Assembly: GCF_021190915.1 (NCBI RefSeq)
Contig: NZ_JAIOAP010000001.1
Location: 310,001 to 374,000 of the forward strand
Origin: Cohnella silvisoli
GTDB lineage: Bacteria > Bacillota > Bacilli > Paenibacillales > Paenibacillaceae
Length of the DNA: 64,000 nt
Direction: 5' to 3'
The notes under the pieces are model-generated. The model did not search any database and was not told where the DNA came from. It was given only the letters and a program-made list of their open reading frames with translations. Shown piece after piece: positions 25,998 through 33,740 of the stretch; within the stretch, counting starts at the first letter, position 1, and each line of letters begins with the position of its first letter. The translations under genes and the position numbers were made by a program.

Positions 25998-26262
25998 AGT
26001 AAGCGTGCCGGGGTTGCTCGCGGATTGCACGGGTGGAAGAGCCAAGTTTCCGCTCGAAGCCGATACGCTACAGGAGGCGCTCGACCGATTGTTCGCCGAT
26101 TATCCTTTGCTTAAGCACCATGTGTACGCCGAACCTGGAAAAGTACGTAAGCATGTGCTTATATGCTACAACGAGGATAATATCGATTGGTTAGACAGCC
26201 TGGATATCCCGCTCCGTGCTGGCGATAAGGTGTTTGTTATGCAACTGGTGTCTGGCGGGTAG
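25987..26262 (+). CDS. MoaD/ThiS-family ubiquitin-like sulfur carrier
   Basis: 91-residue beta-grasp protein starting MRIEVSVPGLLADCTGG and ending VFVMQLVSGG. The C-terminal Gly-Gly is the adenylation and thiocarboxylation site of MoaD/ThiS carriers. Conserved middle parts are TLQEALDRLF and VRKHVLICYNED. It overlaps the propeller gene, and a molybdopterin oxidoreductase lies across the divergent region, but no MoaE, MoeB or ThiF homologue is adjacent. It may supply sulfur for molybdopterin or act in another thiocarboxylate transfer involving the propeller. Start at 25987 lacks a strong site, consistent with translational coupling. Confidence 0.88.
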   Translation: MRIEVSVPGLLADCTGGRAKFPLEADTLQEALDRLFADYPLLKHHVYAEPGKVRKHVLICYNEDNIDWLDSLDIPLRAGDKVFVMQLVSGG

Positions 26263-26389
26263 GCTAGGTCGTCGGACTGTTCATAAGTAGTAATTCCGCC
26301 CTTCTCATCGTGAGGAGGGCTTATTTGCGTTGCGGACAGTCCCGGCTAGTAAAGTTTTTTATGCACAAAGAGGAGTTGCATTCTTATTA

Positions 26390-26444
26390 TATGTAACAAA
26401 ACATTACATAACAGTTTGACGCTCATTCGCTTTAGGTTAATAAT
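26390..26444 (+). promoter_or_regulatory. Promoter and candidate operator of the amidohydrolase gene
   Basis: The inverted repeat TATGTAA-N7-TTACATA (26390-26410) lies directly upstream of the -35 TTGACG (26416-26421). A -10 TAATAA begins at 26438 with a 16-base spacer. The position suits an activator site, perhaps for the PucR-type regulator encoded downstream. Confidence 0.55.
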
Positions 26445-26498
26445 CGGACTAAATCTTACTGTCGCGTTAACAAAAATGAAGTCCAAAAAGGTGATTGA

Positions 26499-27734
26499 AT
26501 GCTAGATATGTTATTTACGCAATGTTCCACTATCGACCATAAGTTTTTACGGGATGTAGGAGTAAAGTGTGGGAAAATCGTTCATCTGGCAGACCATTCG
26601 AATGGACTGCTTCCCGAATCGAGGGAGGTTGTCGATCTTCAGGGGAAGCTGCTTCTTCCGGGGCTCGTAGAGACGCATATTCATCTGGATAAAGCGTTGC
26701 TGCTCGATCGTTTGTCCGGCGACGTGACGACTTTGCAAGGGGCCATAGCCAAGTCGGGCGAGCTAAAACGGTTTTTCACGGCCGCGGATATTAACGAACG
26801 TTCTTTAAGGGTGATAAGACAGGCGGTCATTCACGGAGTTACTCGGATGCGGTGTCACGTAGAGGTCGATCCGGTCATCGGCTTGATCGGGATGGAGACG
26901 ATTTTGGCTCTTAAAGAGCGGCTAAAGGACGTCATCGACTTGCAAATCGTCGCTTTCCCGCAGGAGGGTATTTTCAGAGACTGCGTGACGCAAGGGTTAA
27001 TGGAACAGGCCGTGTCGATGGGAGCGGATGTCGTCGGAGGCATCACCTATAACGACCGAAACTTGGAAGAGCACCTTGATTTCGTGTTCCGTTTGGCGCA
27101 TAAGCATGGCCTGCCCGTCGACCTTCATGCCGATTTTTCCGATCGGCCCGAGCAGTTGGCCATTCTGGAAGTGGTGAAAACGACGGAGAAATTCGGTATG
27201 CAAGGCAGGGTTTCGGTAGGACATTTGACGTCCCTTGGCGTAGTGCGGAAGGTTCGTGCGGAAGCGATAGCGGAAGCCATCGCGGAAGCTGGCATTCATG
27301 TCATGTGTTTACCGGCAACGGACCTTTACTTGAATGGGCGTGGAGTGGAGCAGGCCGCCGGACGGGGGCTGACTCCGGTTCAGTTGTTGTTGGATAAGGG
27401 GGTTAATGTCGTCTTCGGCAGCAATAACATCCAGAATGCGTTTACGCCTTTCGGGACGGCGGATCCGCTGGATATTGGGCTATTGGTTGCCCAAACGAGT
27501 CATATGGGCAGCGAGAAGGACGCGGGAATATTGGTGGAAATGGCCACGACTCGCGCCGCGACCGCTCTTGAGCTCGATTCCTATGGATTGCGGATAGGTG
27601 CGGATGCGGATTTGGTCGTATGCCAAGCGACGGATGTGAGAAGTTTGCTTTACACCCGCTCGGAGAGGGAGAAAGTATACAAAAAAGGAAAACTGATCGC
27701 CGAAACTTTGGTTAGCTCGAATTGCGTCATTTAA
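26499..27734 (+). CDS. Amidohydrolase, cytosine deaminase-like
   Basis: Metal-dependent hydrolase of the amidohydrolase superfamily, about 411 residues. The N-terminal metal motif is LVETHIHLDKALLLD (His 60 and His 62), where HLDKA is typical of cytosine deaminase and AtzC-like members. Later ligands fit VDLHADFSD (His), GRVSVGHLTS (His) and FGSNNIQNAFTPF (Asp position replaced or nearby; SDN is more usual in cytosine deaminase). The C-terminal barrel-edge domain carries LRIGADADLVV. ATG follows AAAAAGGTGATTG. The next gene is a PucR regulator, so a purine or pyrimidine ring-derived substrate is inferred. Confidence 0.85.
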   Translation: MLDMLFTQCSTIDHKFLRDVGVKCGKIVHLADHSNGLLPESREVVDLQGKLLLPGLVETHIHLDKALLLDRLSGDVTTLQGAIAKSGELKRFFTAADINERSLRVIRQAVIHGVTRMRCHVEVDPVIGLIGMETILALKERLKDVIDLQIVAFPQEGIFRDCVTQGLMEQAVSMGADVVGGITYNDRNLEEHLDFVFRLAHKHGLPVDLHADFSDRPEQLAILEVVKTTEKFGMQGRVSVGHLTSLGVVRKVRAEAIAEAIAEAGIHVMCLPATDLYLNGRGVEQAAGRGLTPVQLLLDKGVNVVFGSNNIQNAFTPFGTADPLDIGLLVAQTSHMGSEKDAGILVEMATTRAATALELDSYGLRIGADADLVVCQATDVRSLLYTRSEREKVYKKGKLIAETLVSSNCVI

Positions 27735-27795
27735 ACTGCTATTATGCGTTATAATATATGACATAATCTTTAACAGCGGCGATGGAGGGGATCAA

Positions 27796-29415
27796 ATGCA
27801 CATCACGGTCGAAAAAGCTCTAGAAATCTACCCGCTTTCGGAAGGCAAGCTGGTGGCGGGGAAGTCAGGTCTGTCCCGCATTCTCAAGTCCGTCAACATC
27901 ATTGACGCGCCGGATTTCATTGACTGGGTGAAGGAAGGGGATATGTTCTTCACTACCGCCTATGTCATTAAAGATCGATTGGACGATGCAATTAAGCTAA
28001 TCCGCAGCTTGAAGATGTGCGGCTCGGCAGGTTTGGGCATCAAATTAGGCCGTTTCTGGACGGAAATGCCAGCGGAGTTGATCGAAGAAGCCGACCGGCT
28101 CGGATTTCCGCTTATCGAGCTTCCTTATCCCTTTACATTTTCCGATCAGATCAATGGATTGTTCCAAGATGAGCTTTCCCGCAGCACGCTTATCCTCCAT
28201 ACCATCTTAGATAAGCAAAAAAAGTTAATGCAGCTTGCTCTCCGGCAAACGGATGGAGGCAATTATTTCGAACGCATCTCATCCGTCATCGAGTTTCCCA
28301 TGGCCGTCGTAGGCGGCAGAGGACATATCCTTTACAACGAAACCCCTTGTTCCGACGGCGAGCTCATGAGTGATTGGCCTTGGGAGTCCCAGGTGCAGAA
28401 GGTCGTCCGCGGAGGAGTTCAACTGATTCGAATTCCGCTCTCCTATCAGGACGAAACGATCGGCTTTGGTCTTTTCCTGCCATCGACCCCTCTCGTGAGC
28501 AAGGCAGAGGAAGGCTTGTTCCATCAAGCCTCGGAAATGTTGGCCTTTTACCTGGGGAATATGCTGGTGAACAGCACGGAATCGTTCCTCCACCTCGATC
28601 TGAGCACGATAATGCTGCGGTACTTGCACAAAGGGGCCTCGATAGACGCGGTGCTTCAATACGCCGAGAAAGCTGGAGTGAACGTGCTGAAAGGTGCGTA
28701 CCAATGCGTCATCTGCGCGCTGCACGGCATTTCGGACGAGGATCGGGAAGCAAACTTGAAAGCTGTTCGGCAAGAGCTGGAGTTCAATCCTTCCATTAAA
28801 GAGCGCAAAGGCTACCACCTTACGATGGAGGACGGGATTTTGTCGATTTATCCTGCTGAGGGAATCGGAACAGGTAAGAGTCTCGCGGCGTTGTTCCAAA
28901 CAGGGCTTCCGTTCACGCAAGCTTTGTGCAACGCTCGGCAAGTGTTTGCATTGAGTTCTGTAAAGACGAGGCCGGAACGGCTTGCCGAAGCTTTCTCGGA
29001 GTGCCTCGAGACGTTGAAGATCGGCGAAAGGCTTCACATGAAAGAGCGGGTGCTGCAATTCGAGACGATCCAGATGGCTCATCTGTTTCAATTCGTGCCG
29101 GCGGAATCCATGCTGCGTTATTGCCATTACGTGCTGGGTCCGCTGTTAGACTCGGAATCGGTGTATGACCAGGAAATGCTTCAGACGCTCCAGACTTACG
29201 TGTTCAGCGATGCCCAGATCGGAGAGACGGCCAAGCAGTTGTTCATTCATCGTAATACGGCGGCTTACCGGCTGGAGAAAATCAGCGAAACGCTGCGGAT
29301 CGATTTCAAGAAATCGAACGATCTCCTTCAATTGAGACTCGCCTTTCTCTTCATGCAAATGCTGCAGGGGGAAGACGGACAGGAATCGTTAGCGGCTCCC
29401 GTTCGTAGGTTCTAA
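27796..29415 (+). CDS. PucR-family transcriptional regulator
   Basis: 539-residue regulator of the PucR (purine catabolism) family. The N-terminal PucR domain spans about residues 5-130 with IDAPDFIDWVKEGDMFFTTA and FPLIELPYPFTFSDQINGLF. The middle region is GAF/CdaR-like. The C-terminal HTH_30 reads FSDAQIGETAKQLFIHRNTA followed by AYRLEKISETLRIDF. It starts 61 bases after the amidohydrolase stop behind GGAGGGGATC and probably activates that gene in response to a nucleobase-derived ligand. No clean T-tailed terminator follows; a hairpin lies at 29533. Confidence 0.93.
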   Translation: MHITVEKALEIYPLSEGKLVAGKSGLSRILKSVNIIDAPDFIDWVKEGDMFFTTAYVIKDRLDDAIKLIRSLKMCGSAGLGIKLGRFWTEMPAELIEEADRLGFPLIELPYPFTFSDQINGLFQDELSRSTLILHTILDKQKKLMQLALRQTDGGNYFERISSVIEFPMAVVGGRGHILYNETPCSDGELMSDWPWESQVQKVVRGGVQLIRIPLSYQDETIGFGLFLPSTPLVSKAEEGLFHQASEMLAFYLGNMLVNSTESFLHLDLSTIMLRYLHKGASIDAVLQYAEKAGVNVLKGAYQCVICALHGISDEDREANLKAVRQELEFNPSIKERKGYHLTMEDGILSIYPAEGIGTGKSLAALFQTGLPFTQALCNARQVFALSSVKTRPERLAEAFSECLETLKIGERLHMKERVLQFETIQMAHLFQFVPAESMLRYCHYVLGPLLDSESVYDQEMLQTLQTYVFSDAQIGETAKQLFIHRNTAAYRLEKISETLRIDFKKSNDLLQLRLAFLFMQMLQGEDGQESLAAPVRRF

Positions 29416-29532
29416 AATGATAAATAGTGGGGGAGCCGGCTCATAACAACGGAAAGATTGGGCAATAACGGCTAATTCGGTTGATCTAAGTCAATAAATG
29501 AGCATAAGACATCCAAAACTGGCTATCCTAAT

Positions 29533-29563
29533 CCAGCAATGCTTGTTTTTGAAGCATTGCTGG
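29533..29563. repeat. Hairpin downstream of the PucR gene
   Basis: CCAGCAATGCTT and AAGCATTGCTGG pair around a short T-rich loop. The following sequence GGGATTGTTC has no proper T tract, so it may be a weak terminator or a structured RNA. The 354-base gap 29416-29784 otherwise holds only the upstream region of the cold-shock gene, with GGTTAT and ATAACC arms around 29688-29711. Confidence 0.65.
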
Positions 29564-29784
29564 GGATTGTTCTTAGAAAAAGGAGCTGTGGAAATGAAGA
29601 TGTAAGGACTTTCAGTTTGCTTTTTAGTCTTGAACCTGTTATGATAAGACCTATCGAAATCGTGACCTGGATTCACAAATGAAAGGGTTATTATTTTGTA
29701 TAACATAACCTATTTCATTTTGTGGATTTTTTATTCGTATGAGTAAAAAGGATCATGAGGCAATAGAAGTTGGAGGTGAATTAC

Positions 29785-29985
29785 ATGCAAACAGGTACAG
29801 TGAAATGGTTTAATGCAGACAAAGGCTTCGGTTTCATCGAGGTTGAAGGCGGCAACGACGTATTCGTGCATTTCAGCGCGATCACAGGTGACGGCTTCAA
29901 AACTTTGGACGAAGGACAACGCGTTCAATTCAACGTGGTACAAGGCAACCGCGGACCACAAGCGGAGAACGTTGTTAAACTGTAA
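29785..29985 (+). CDS. Cold-shock protein, CspA/CspB family
   Basis: 66-residue single cold-shock domain that binds single-stranded nucleic acid. RNP-1 reads KGFGFIEV and RNP-2 reads VFVHFSAI, after the start [14 protein letters not shown]. It ends [11 protein letters not shown] as usual. ATG 29785 follows GGAGGTGAA, better than the upstream ATG at 29770. A long upstream untranslated stretch is likely, as is common for cold-regulated csp genes. A perfect palindromic terminator follows and the next gene is another cold-inducible protein. Confidence 0.97.
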   Translation: MQTGTVKWFNADKGFGFIEVEGGNDVFVHFSAITGDGFKTLDEGQRVQFNVVQGNRGPQAENVVKL

Positions 29986-30004
29986 ATCCAACACAAACAA
30001 AAAT

Positions 30005-30034
30005 GCCCTTAACGTACGTTAAGGGCGTTTTTTT
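30005..30034 (+). terminator. Terminator after the cold-shock gene
   Basis: GCCCTTAACGT and ACGTTAAGGGC are perfect 11-base arms, then G and eight T. Confidence 0.95.
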
Positions 30035-30065
30035 TGGTTATGCTATAGGAAAAGGGGGCTCGTCC

Positions 30066-30296
30066 ATGTACTCACGGAAGAAATCGTTAGAGGAGATCCC
30101 TGAAGAAATGACGGCGATCTGGTCCTGCACGAGTGAAGGCTGCAATGGGTGGATGAGGGATAACTTCGCGTTCGAAACAATCCCGACTTGCGGGTTGTGT
30201 CACAAACCAATGGAAAGCGGAACTAAGATGCTTCCTGCTCTTGTGAACACAAACCGAGATCAGAAATCCCTGCGTAAGGGCGTCTCAATCGGATAA
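30066..30296 (+). CDS. YdjO-family cold-inducible zinc-ribbon-like protein
   Basis: 76-residue protein of the YdjO family found in Bacillus and Paenibacillus. Cysteines in IWSCTSEGCNGWMRDNF and TCGLCHKPM form a likely zinc site (C-x4-C and C-x2-C). ATG 30066 is preceded by AGGGGG. It lies 80 bases after a cold-shock gene and has its own terminator. Function unknown beyond cold induction reported for the family name. Confidence 0.88.
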   Translation: MYSRKKSLEEIPEEMTAIWSCTSEGCNGWMRDNFAFETIPTCGLCHKPMESGTKMLPALVNTNRDQKSLRKGVSIG

Positions 30297-30311
30297 CCAA
30301 GATCATGCAAG

Positions 30312-30341
30312 AGAGCACCGCGAGAGGTGCTCTTTTTCTTT
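30312..30341 (+). terminator. Terminator after the YdjO gene
   Basis: AGAGCACC and GGTGCTCT pair around a 6-base loop, followed by TTTTCTTTT. Confidence 0.92.
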
Positions 30342-30396
30342 TGCCCCTTTAAGGAAACTCGACCTTGCCCGTCGGGTTTTTTCGCGTATATTTTCC

Positions 30397-30867
30397 ATGA
30401 CTGCCAAGGTGACCGTGGTAACTGGTCATATGTTCCCGCTCGATGACCAAGCGTGGATGGACAGGTTCAAAGCCGGGCCGGAAGAAGGTCTGCGAGCGCT
30501 TATTGAGGAAGGGTTTGCGCATACGACCTTTGCGGACCGATTCAAGAGCGTTGAATTTGTTGAGCCTATCAGAGGACTGCATGGTTACGACAATGATTGG
30601 TTTACCGGCATGGGGCAGGGCTGGGCATTGCTTGGGGACGCGGTAAGCTTCAAGGATCCTGCCGTCGGCCAAGGATTGCATGACGCGTTATATGGCTGCC
30701 AATTTACCAAGAACGCGCCGGTGCCGCCGGAAATAACAGCTGCTTATGGCTTGGTCGGAACGGATCCTCAAGCAACCCGGACCTTCTTGGGCATTTACAA
30801 CTATGTGAACGAACCGGAGGATTTGCAGGCCGAGATTGGGCGGCTTATGAGCGCAGTCAGTCAGTAG
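30397..30867 (+). pseudogene. C-terminal fragment of an FAD-dependent monooxygenase
   Basis: 156 residues matching the end of PHBH-type flavoprotein monooxygenases. The FAD-binding motif GQGWALLGDAVSFKDPAVGQG is clear (read as two parts around GDA), followed by LHDALYGCQFTKN and QATRTFLGIYNYVNEP. The N-terminal dinucleotide fold with GxGxxG is absent and no ribosome site precedes the first ATG. In-frame sequence just upstream (from about 30361) reads RRVFSRIFS, perhaps a trace of the lost middle, before running into the YdjO terminator. A 5' deletion remnant is the simplest reading. Confidence 0.75.
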
Positions 30868-30903
30868 CGGGGGAGAAGAACAAAGCACGATACCGTCTCG
30901 ATT

Positions 30904-31105
30904 GGAAATAACGGGATTTCTACAGGTAAAGTAATAGCTGCCTGCTATGATTGGGGAAATAACTGCAATTGTCCTTTTATTTTAACAAGATATGGGGTAA
31001 AGGTAGAAAAATGGGGTAATAACTGGACATTTACATTGAAAACGATAAACCTGCTTTAATTTAATCAAATTAACGGGAGTTTTACTGTTATTTATTTCCT
31101 CCCAT
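30904..31105. repeat. AT-rich intergenic region with degenerate repeats
   Basis: GGAAATAAC occurs at 30904 and at 30955, exactly 51 bases apart. A related GGTAATAACTGG follows at 31015, and an inverted form (GTTATTTATTTCC) ends the region near 31100. No gene was seen here. The period matches the two clear 51-bp arrays, but similarity between units is weak. Confidence 0.45.
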
Positions 31106-31120
31106 GCTGTATCATAATTT

Positions 31121-31163
31121 GGGGCTACCCCTCAGGTCTTCATAGACCCTATGGGATAGCCCC
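31121..31163 (-). terminator. Probable terminator of the ger operon
   Basis: GGGGCTA and TAGCCCC flank an inner AGGTCT/AGACCCT stem. The hairpin lies 10 bases beyond the gerB-type stop on the minus strand. The T tract is poor, so confidence is moderate. Confidence 0.55.
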
Positions 31164-31172
31164 TGTTCACTT

Positions 31173-32267
31173 TCAGGTTTTCTTCTTACGCAGTAAAGAT
31201 ACGAAGTAAACGAGTACTATGGGAATTACAAAAGCGGCTAGTCCCCATAGCGGATTGATACCGGAGACGATGAAGTTCCAATTGGCTTCACCGCGGATGC
31301 CTACCGATATGGAGATGATCGCGCATAGTAAGGCGAGGGGGAAAATGAGTTGCCGATTCTCATGGGGTAAACCAAGCAGGTGGTTAAGAGTGATATGCGA
31401 GGTGAAAAGGACAATCGAGGCCTTCATGAACGAAGCGACAATCAAAGAGTAACCCATCAAGGCTTCGATCCGCTGGAAAATTTCCGTAATCTCGATTGTG
31501 CGTGCAACTTCGAACATGGAATATTTACGTTCCCCCGCGATGGGTCCGAACGTAAGCAAAGTTGCGAGAGTCACCATAAGTAAAGACGCCGTGTTCAGGA
31601 GAAGCGCTAGAGCCATTTTGCGCCCGGTCCGATCCGACGATTGCGGCTTGACGAACGGAAGAATCATACTGAAGAGGACGATTTCCCCATAAGGAAAGCC
31701 GGAGATAAAGTATATCCCATGCAAAATGGGCTTAACGCCATCATCGACAACGGGCAATAAGAAATGCCAATTGAAATTGGCGGAAGAAAGCAACACATTG
31801 AAAACGATGAAGACCATTACGCTTAGCATTAACAATCCGAACATCCCCACAAATTTTCCTACCCCGACGCGAATGGTTATGGCTATGGCCAAAAAGGAGA
31901 AAATGATGAATATTGAATAATCGGTTGAACGCATCATGGAGCTTTTGAGGAACATGGCAATATCCATCACAATGCCGGCTGCCATTTGGATTTGATACGA
32001 CAGGAAAATAACGCCAAGAAAAATAGCTGCCGGTTTACCCATTAGCTTAGAAGTATACTGAATGAAAGTCATGCCGGGATAACGGCGGGCCAGACTGACA
32101 ATAGGGATTAACAGCAGCAGCCCGAACATGCCTGTTGCTATTAGGCTGATCCAAGCGCCGTTATGGCTGAACAATATGAGGGGCGCAGGTATATTGATAA
32201 TTGAAGAACCTGTCAGGAAAATGAAGAATAGCACGGCGGCTTGGTTAGGGGTGAGCGTACTTCTCAA
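31173..32267 (-). CDS. Spore germination receptor subunit B (GerB/GerKB, APC-type permease)
   Basis: 364-residue inner-spore-membrane protein of the endospore germination permease family, with about ten membrane segments. The N terminus STLTPNQAAVLFFIFLTGSS is typical, as are YPGMTFIQYTSKLMGKP and PYGEIVLFSMILPF. Together with A and C subunits it forms a nutrient germinant receptor; B is thought to determine ligand recognition. Order in the operon is A-C-small protein-B, so B is last, seven bases after the small gene. Germinant unknown. Confidence 0.93.
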   Translation of the reverse strand: MRSTLTPNQAAVLFFIFLTGSSIINIPAPLILFSHNGAWISLIATGMFGLLLLIPIVSLARRYPGMTFIQYTSKLMGKPAAIFLGVIFLSYQIQMAAGIVMDIAMFLKSSMMRSTDYSIFIIFSFLAIAITIRVGVGKFVGMFGLLMLSVMVFIVFNVLLSSANFNWHFLLPVVDDGVKPILHGIYFISGFPYGEIVLFSMILPFVKPQSSDRTGRKMALALLLNTASLLMVTLATLLTFGPIAGERKYSMFEVARTIEITEIFQRIEALMGYSLIVASFMKASIVLFTSHITLNHLLGLPHENRQLIFPLALLCAIISISVGIRGEANWNFIVSGINPLWGLAAFVIPIVLVYFVSLLRKKKT

Positions 32268-32274
32268 GCTGGTG

Positions 32275-32517
32275 TCACCCTTTCGGATTCAAATAGGCGA
32301 TAATGGCTTTTGCGGCTGGGCCGAATATAAGACTTGCCGTATCGTAGAAGGAGAAAGAGCGAAGCCAATTCTTGAAGATCAGAAGGTGATAGGCGGACAG
32401 CAGCAATAGGATCGAATAGGCGATCTTTACCCGATTGAGGGCACCCCTCAGATTTTCTATGAACCAATCATGGGCGAGAAAAGCGACGGATGCTATTCCG
32501 AGCAAGAAATACATCAT
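32275..32517 (-). CDS. Small two-TM protein inside the ger operon
   Basis: About 80 residues, MMYFLLGIASVAFLAHDWFI at the start and a second hydrophobic stretch (VKIAYSILLLLSAYHLLIF). It lies between gerC and gerB, nine bases after gerC and seven before gerB, so it is part of the operon. Small two-helix D-type subunits are known for some Bacillus germinant receptors and this fits that role by size, topology and place, but sequence identity to them was not checked. ATG 32517 follows AGGTGAG; a GTG at 32526 is possible. Confidence 0.75.
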   Translation of the reverse strand: MMYFLLGIASVAFLAHDWFIENLRGALNRVKIAYSILLLLSAYHLLIFKNWLRSFSFYDTASLIFGPAAKAIIAYLNPKG

Positions 32518-32526
32518 GAGACTCAC

Positions 32527-33714
32527 CTATTTTGAATTAATGGGTTTACCAATATTCGTGCCTGACGTCAGAATAGTAACATCCGCATGCACTTCATAGC
32601 TTGAACGCGCAAATCTCATCGGCCAATCGGATTTCCACTGCTTCCATAACCTCGGTTTTCTTTCGTGGAGGGCATTGCCTGCTCCAACAAGATCCAAATG
32701 CTTTTCAAGCATCCAGTCCAAGCTCTCGCCCATCCTCTGCTTTATCGTGTTTTGTACCCTGATTCGGAGTTCGAGCTCTTCGTTGGGCATGAGTACTTTT
32801 CCGCAAACCAACTCGGATATGGCTACAAAAGCTTTTATCCGGAAAATAAGATGAGGCCGCTCACCGTACAATTTTAGCTTCATGGAACTGCTCGCTTTGA
32901 CCATTTCCAACGAGTCTTCCTGCAGGGTAGGGACGATGGGTTTATTCCTCTTGCAAGGGACTTCGATAATTCCGATTTTATATTGGTCTTTCAGCATTAG
33001 AATCCCTTCGAGAAGCGAAACGGGAACGATCTCCTTCACATGACCCTGCGCAAGAACGGCGGAACCCGCGACATTCGTGGTTTCCTCCGATCCGATTTTA
33101 TCTTTGTACACATAGGGGATTAAAGCTACGGCGGATTCGCTTCTAGCTTGGAGGGCCAATTCAAGCAAGTTTAAAGTTGAAGTTTTACCTGTGAGCTCAT
33201 GCGAGGCTTTCTCGCTTAAGAAGTATTGCTGACTGACGGAGCTCTCGATATAAGGAGGGGTGTTTAAGTAATCGGATGCTCTTCCTTTCGTGATAAGCAC
33301 ATGGGATGTCAGGCGAGGCTCGTGATCCCGGTAGAAGAATTCAAGCAGGCTGATTAAAGGGAATTTCCGTGCCAGCGCTTCGCTGACTAAGATAGCCCTC
33401 ATATGGCTCCATTGAGCTTTACGACCCAGATGGATCGTAATATCCCGAATGGCTTCGAAGACCGATTGATCCTCGGTGTGGATATTGATATAGGCTTTAC
33501 CTACTTTCCCTTTACTGGTTACGGTTTGGGAGGGTTTGAAGATTTGAGCGGTCAGCTCGATGTTTCCCTTGTCGGATTCATCGAGGGCAATCCCCATTAC
33601 GAATCCCTTCTGCGGAAGCTCGGCCCGATCCCCGCAAGCGGTTAGGAGTAAGCTGAACATAAGAAGAGGGAGGCAAGCGAGATAGAAATGTCTCGAGAAC
33701 AAGCCGTAATTCAT
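32527..33714 (-). CDS. Spore germination lipoprotein GerC (Ger(x)C family)
   Basis: 395-residue lipoprotein subunit of a nutrient germinant receptor. The signal reads LACLPLLMFSLLLTAC, with lipobox LTAC and mature start CGDRAELPQKGFVMGIALDE, the standard Ger(x)C opening. The middle has VFEAIRDITIHLGRKAQWSH and RASDYLNTPPYIESSVSQQY. The C-terminal domain has PNEELELRIRVQNTIKQRMG. ATG 33714 follows GGAGTT; the frame continues to 33888 over the preceding gene's end and that extension is rejected because it puts the signal peptide inside. Confidence 0.95.
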   Translation of the reverse strand: MNYGLFSRHFYLACLPLLMFSLLLTACGDRAELPQKGFVMGIALDESDKGNIELTAQIFKPSQTVTSKGKVGKAYINIHTEDQSVFEAIRDITIHLGRKAQWSHMRAILVSEALARKFPLISLLEFFYRDHEPRLTSHVLITKGRASDYLNTPPYIESSVSQQYFLSEKASHELTGKTSTLNLLELALQARSESAVALIPYVYKDKIGSEETTNVAGSAVLAQGHVKEIVPVSLLEGILMLKDQYKIGIIEVPCKRNKPIVPTLQEDSLEMVKASSSMKLKLYGERPHLIFRIKAFVAISELVCGKVLMPNEELELRIRVQNTIKQRMGESLDWMLEKHLDLVGAGNALHERKPRLWKQWKSDWPMRFARSSYEVHADVTILTSGTNIGKPINSK

Positions 33715-33740
33715 AGGAACAACTCCTCGCTTACCGGATT

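Noticed and set aside
28279..29127. 282-codon minus-strand open frame in the PucR gene
   Set aside because: Shadow frame; the plus strand has PucR and HTH_30 motifs.
29416..29784. Riboswitch or T-box before the cold-shock gene
   Set aside because: Only simple hairpins are visible; no conserved riboswitch core was recognised. A cold-regulated untranslated leader is more likely.
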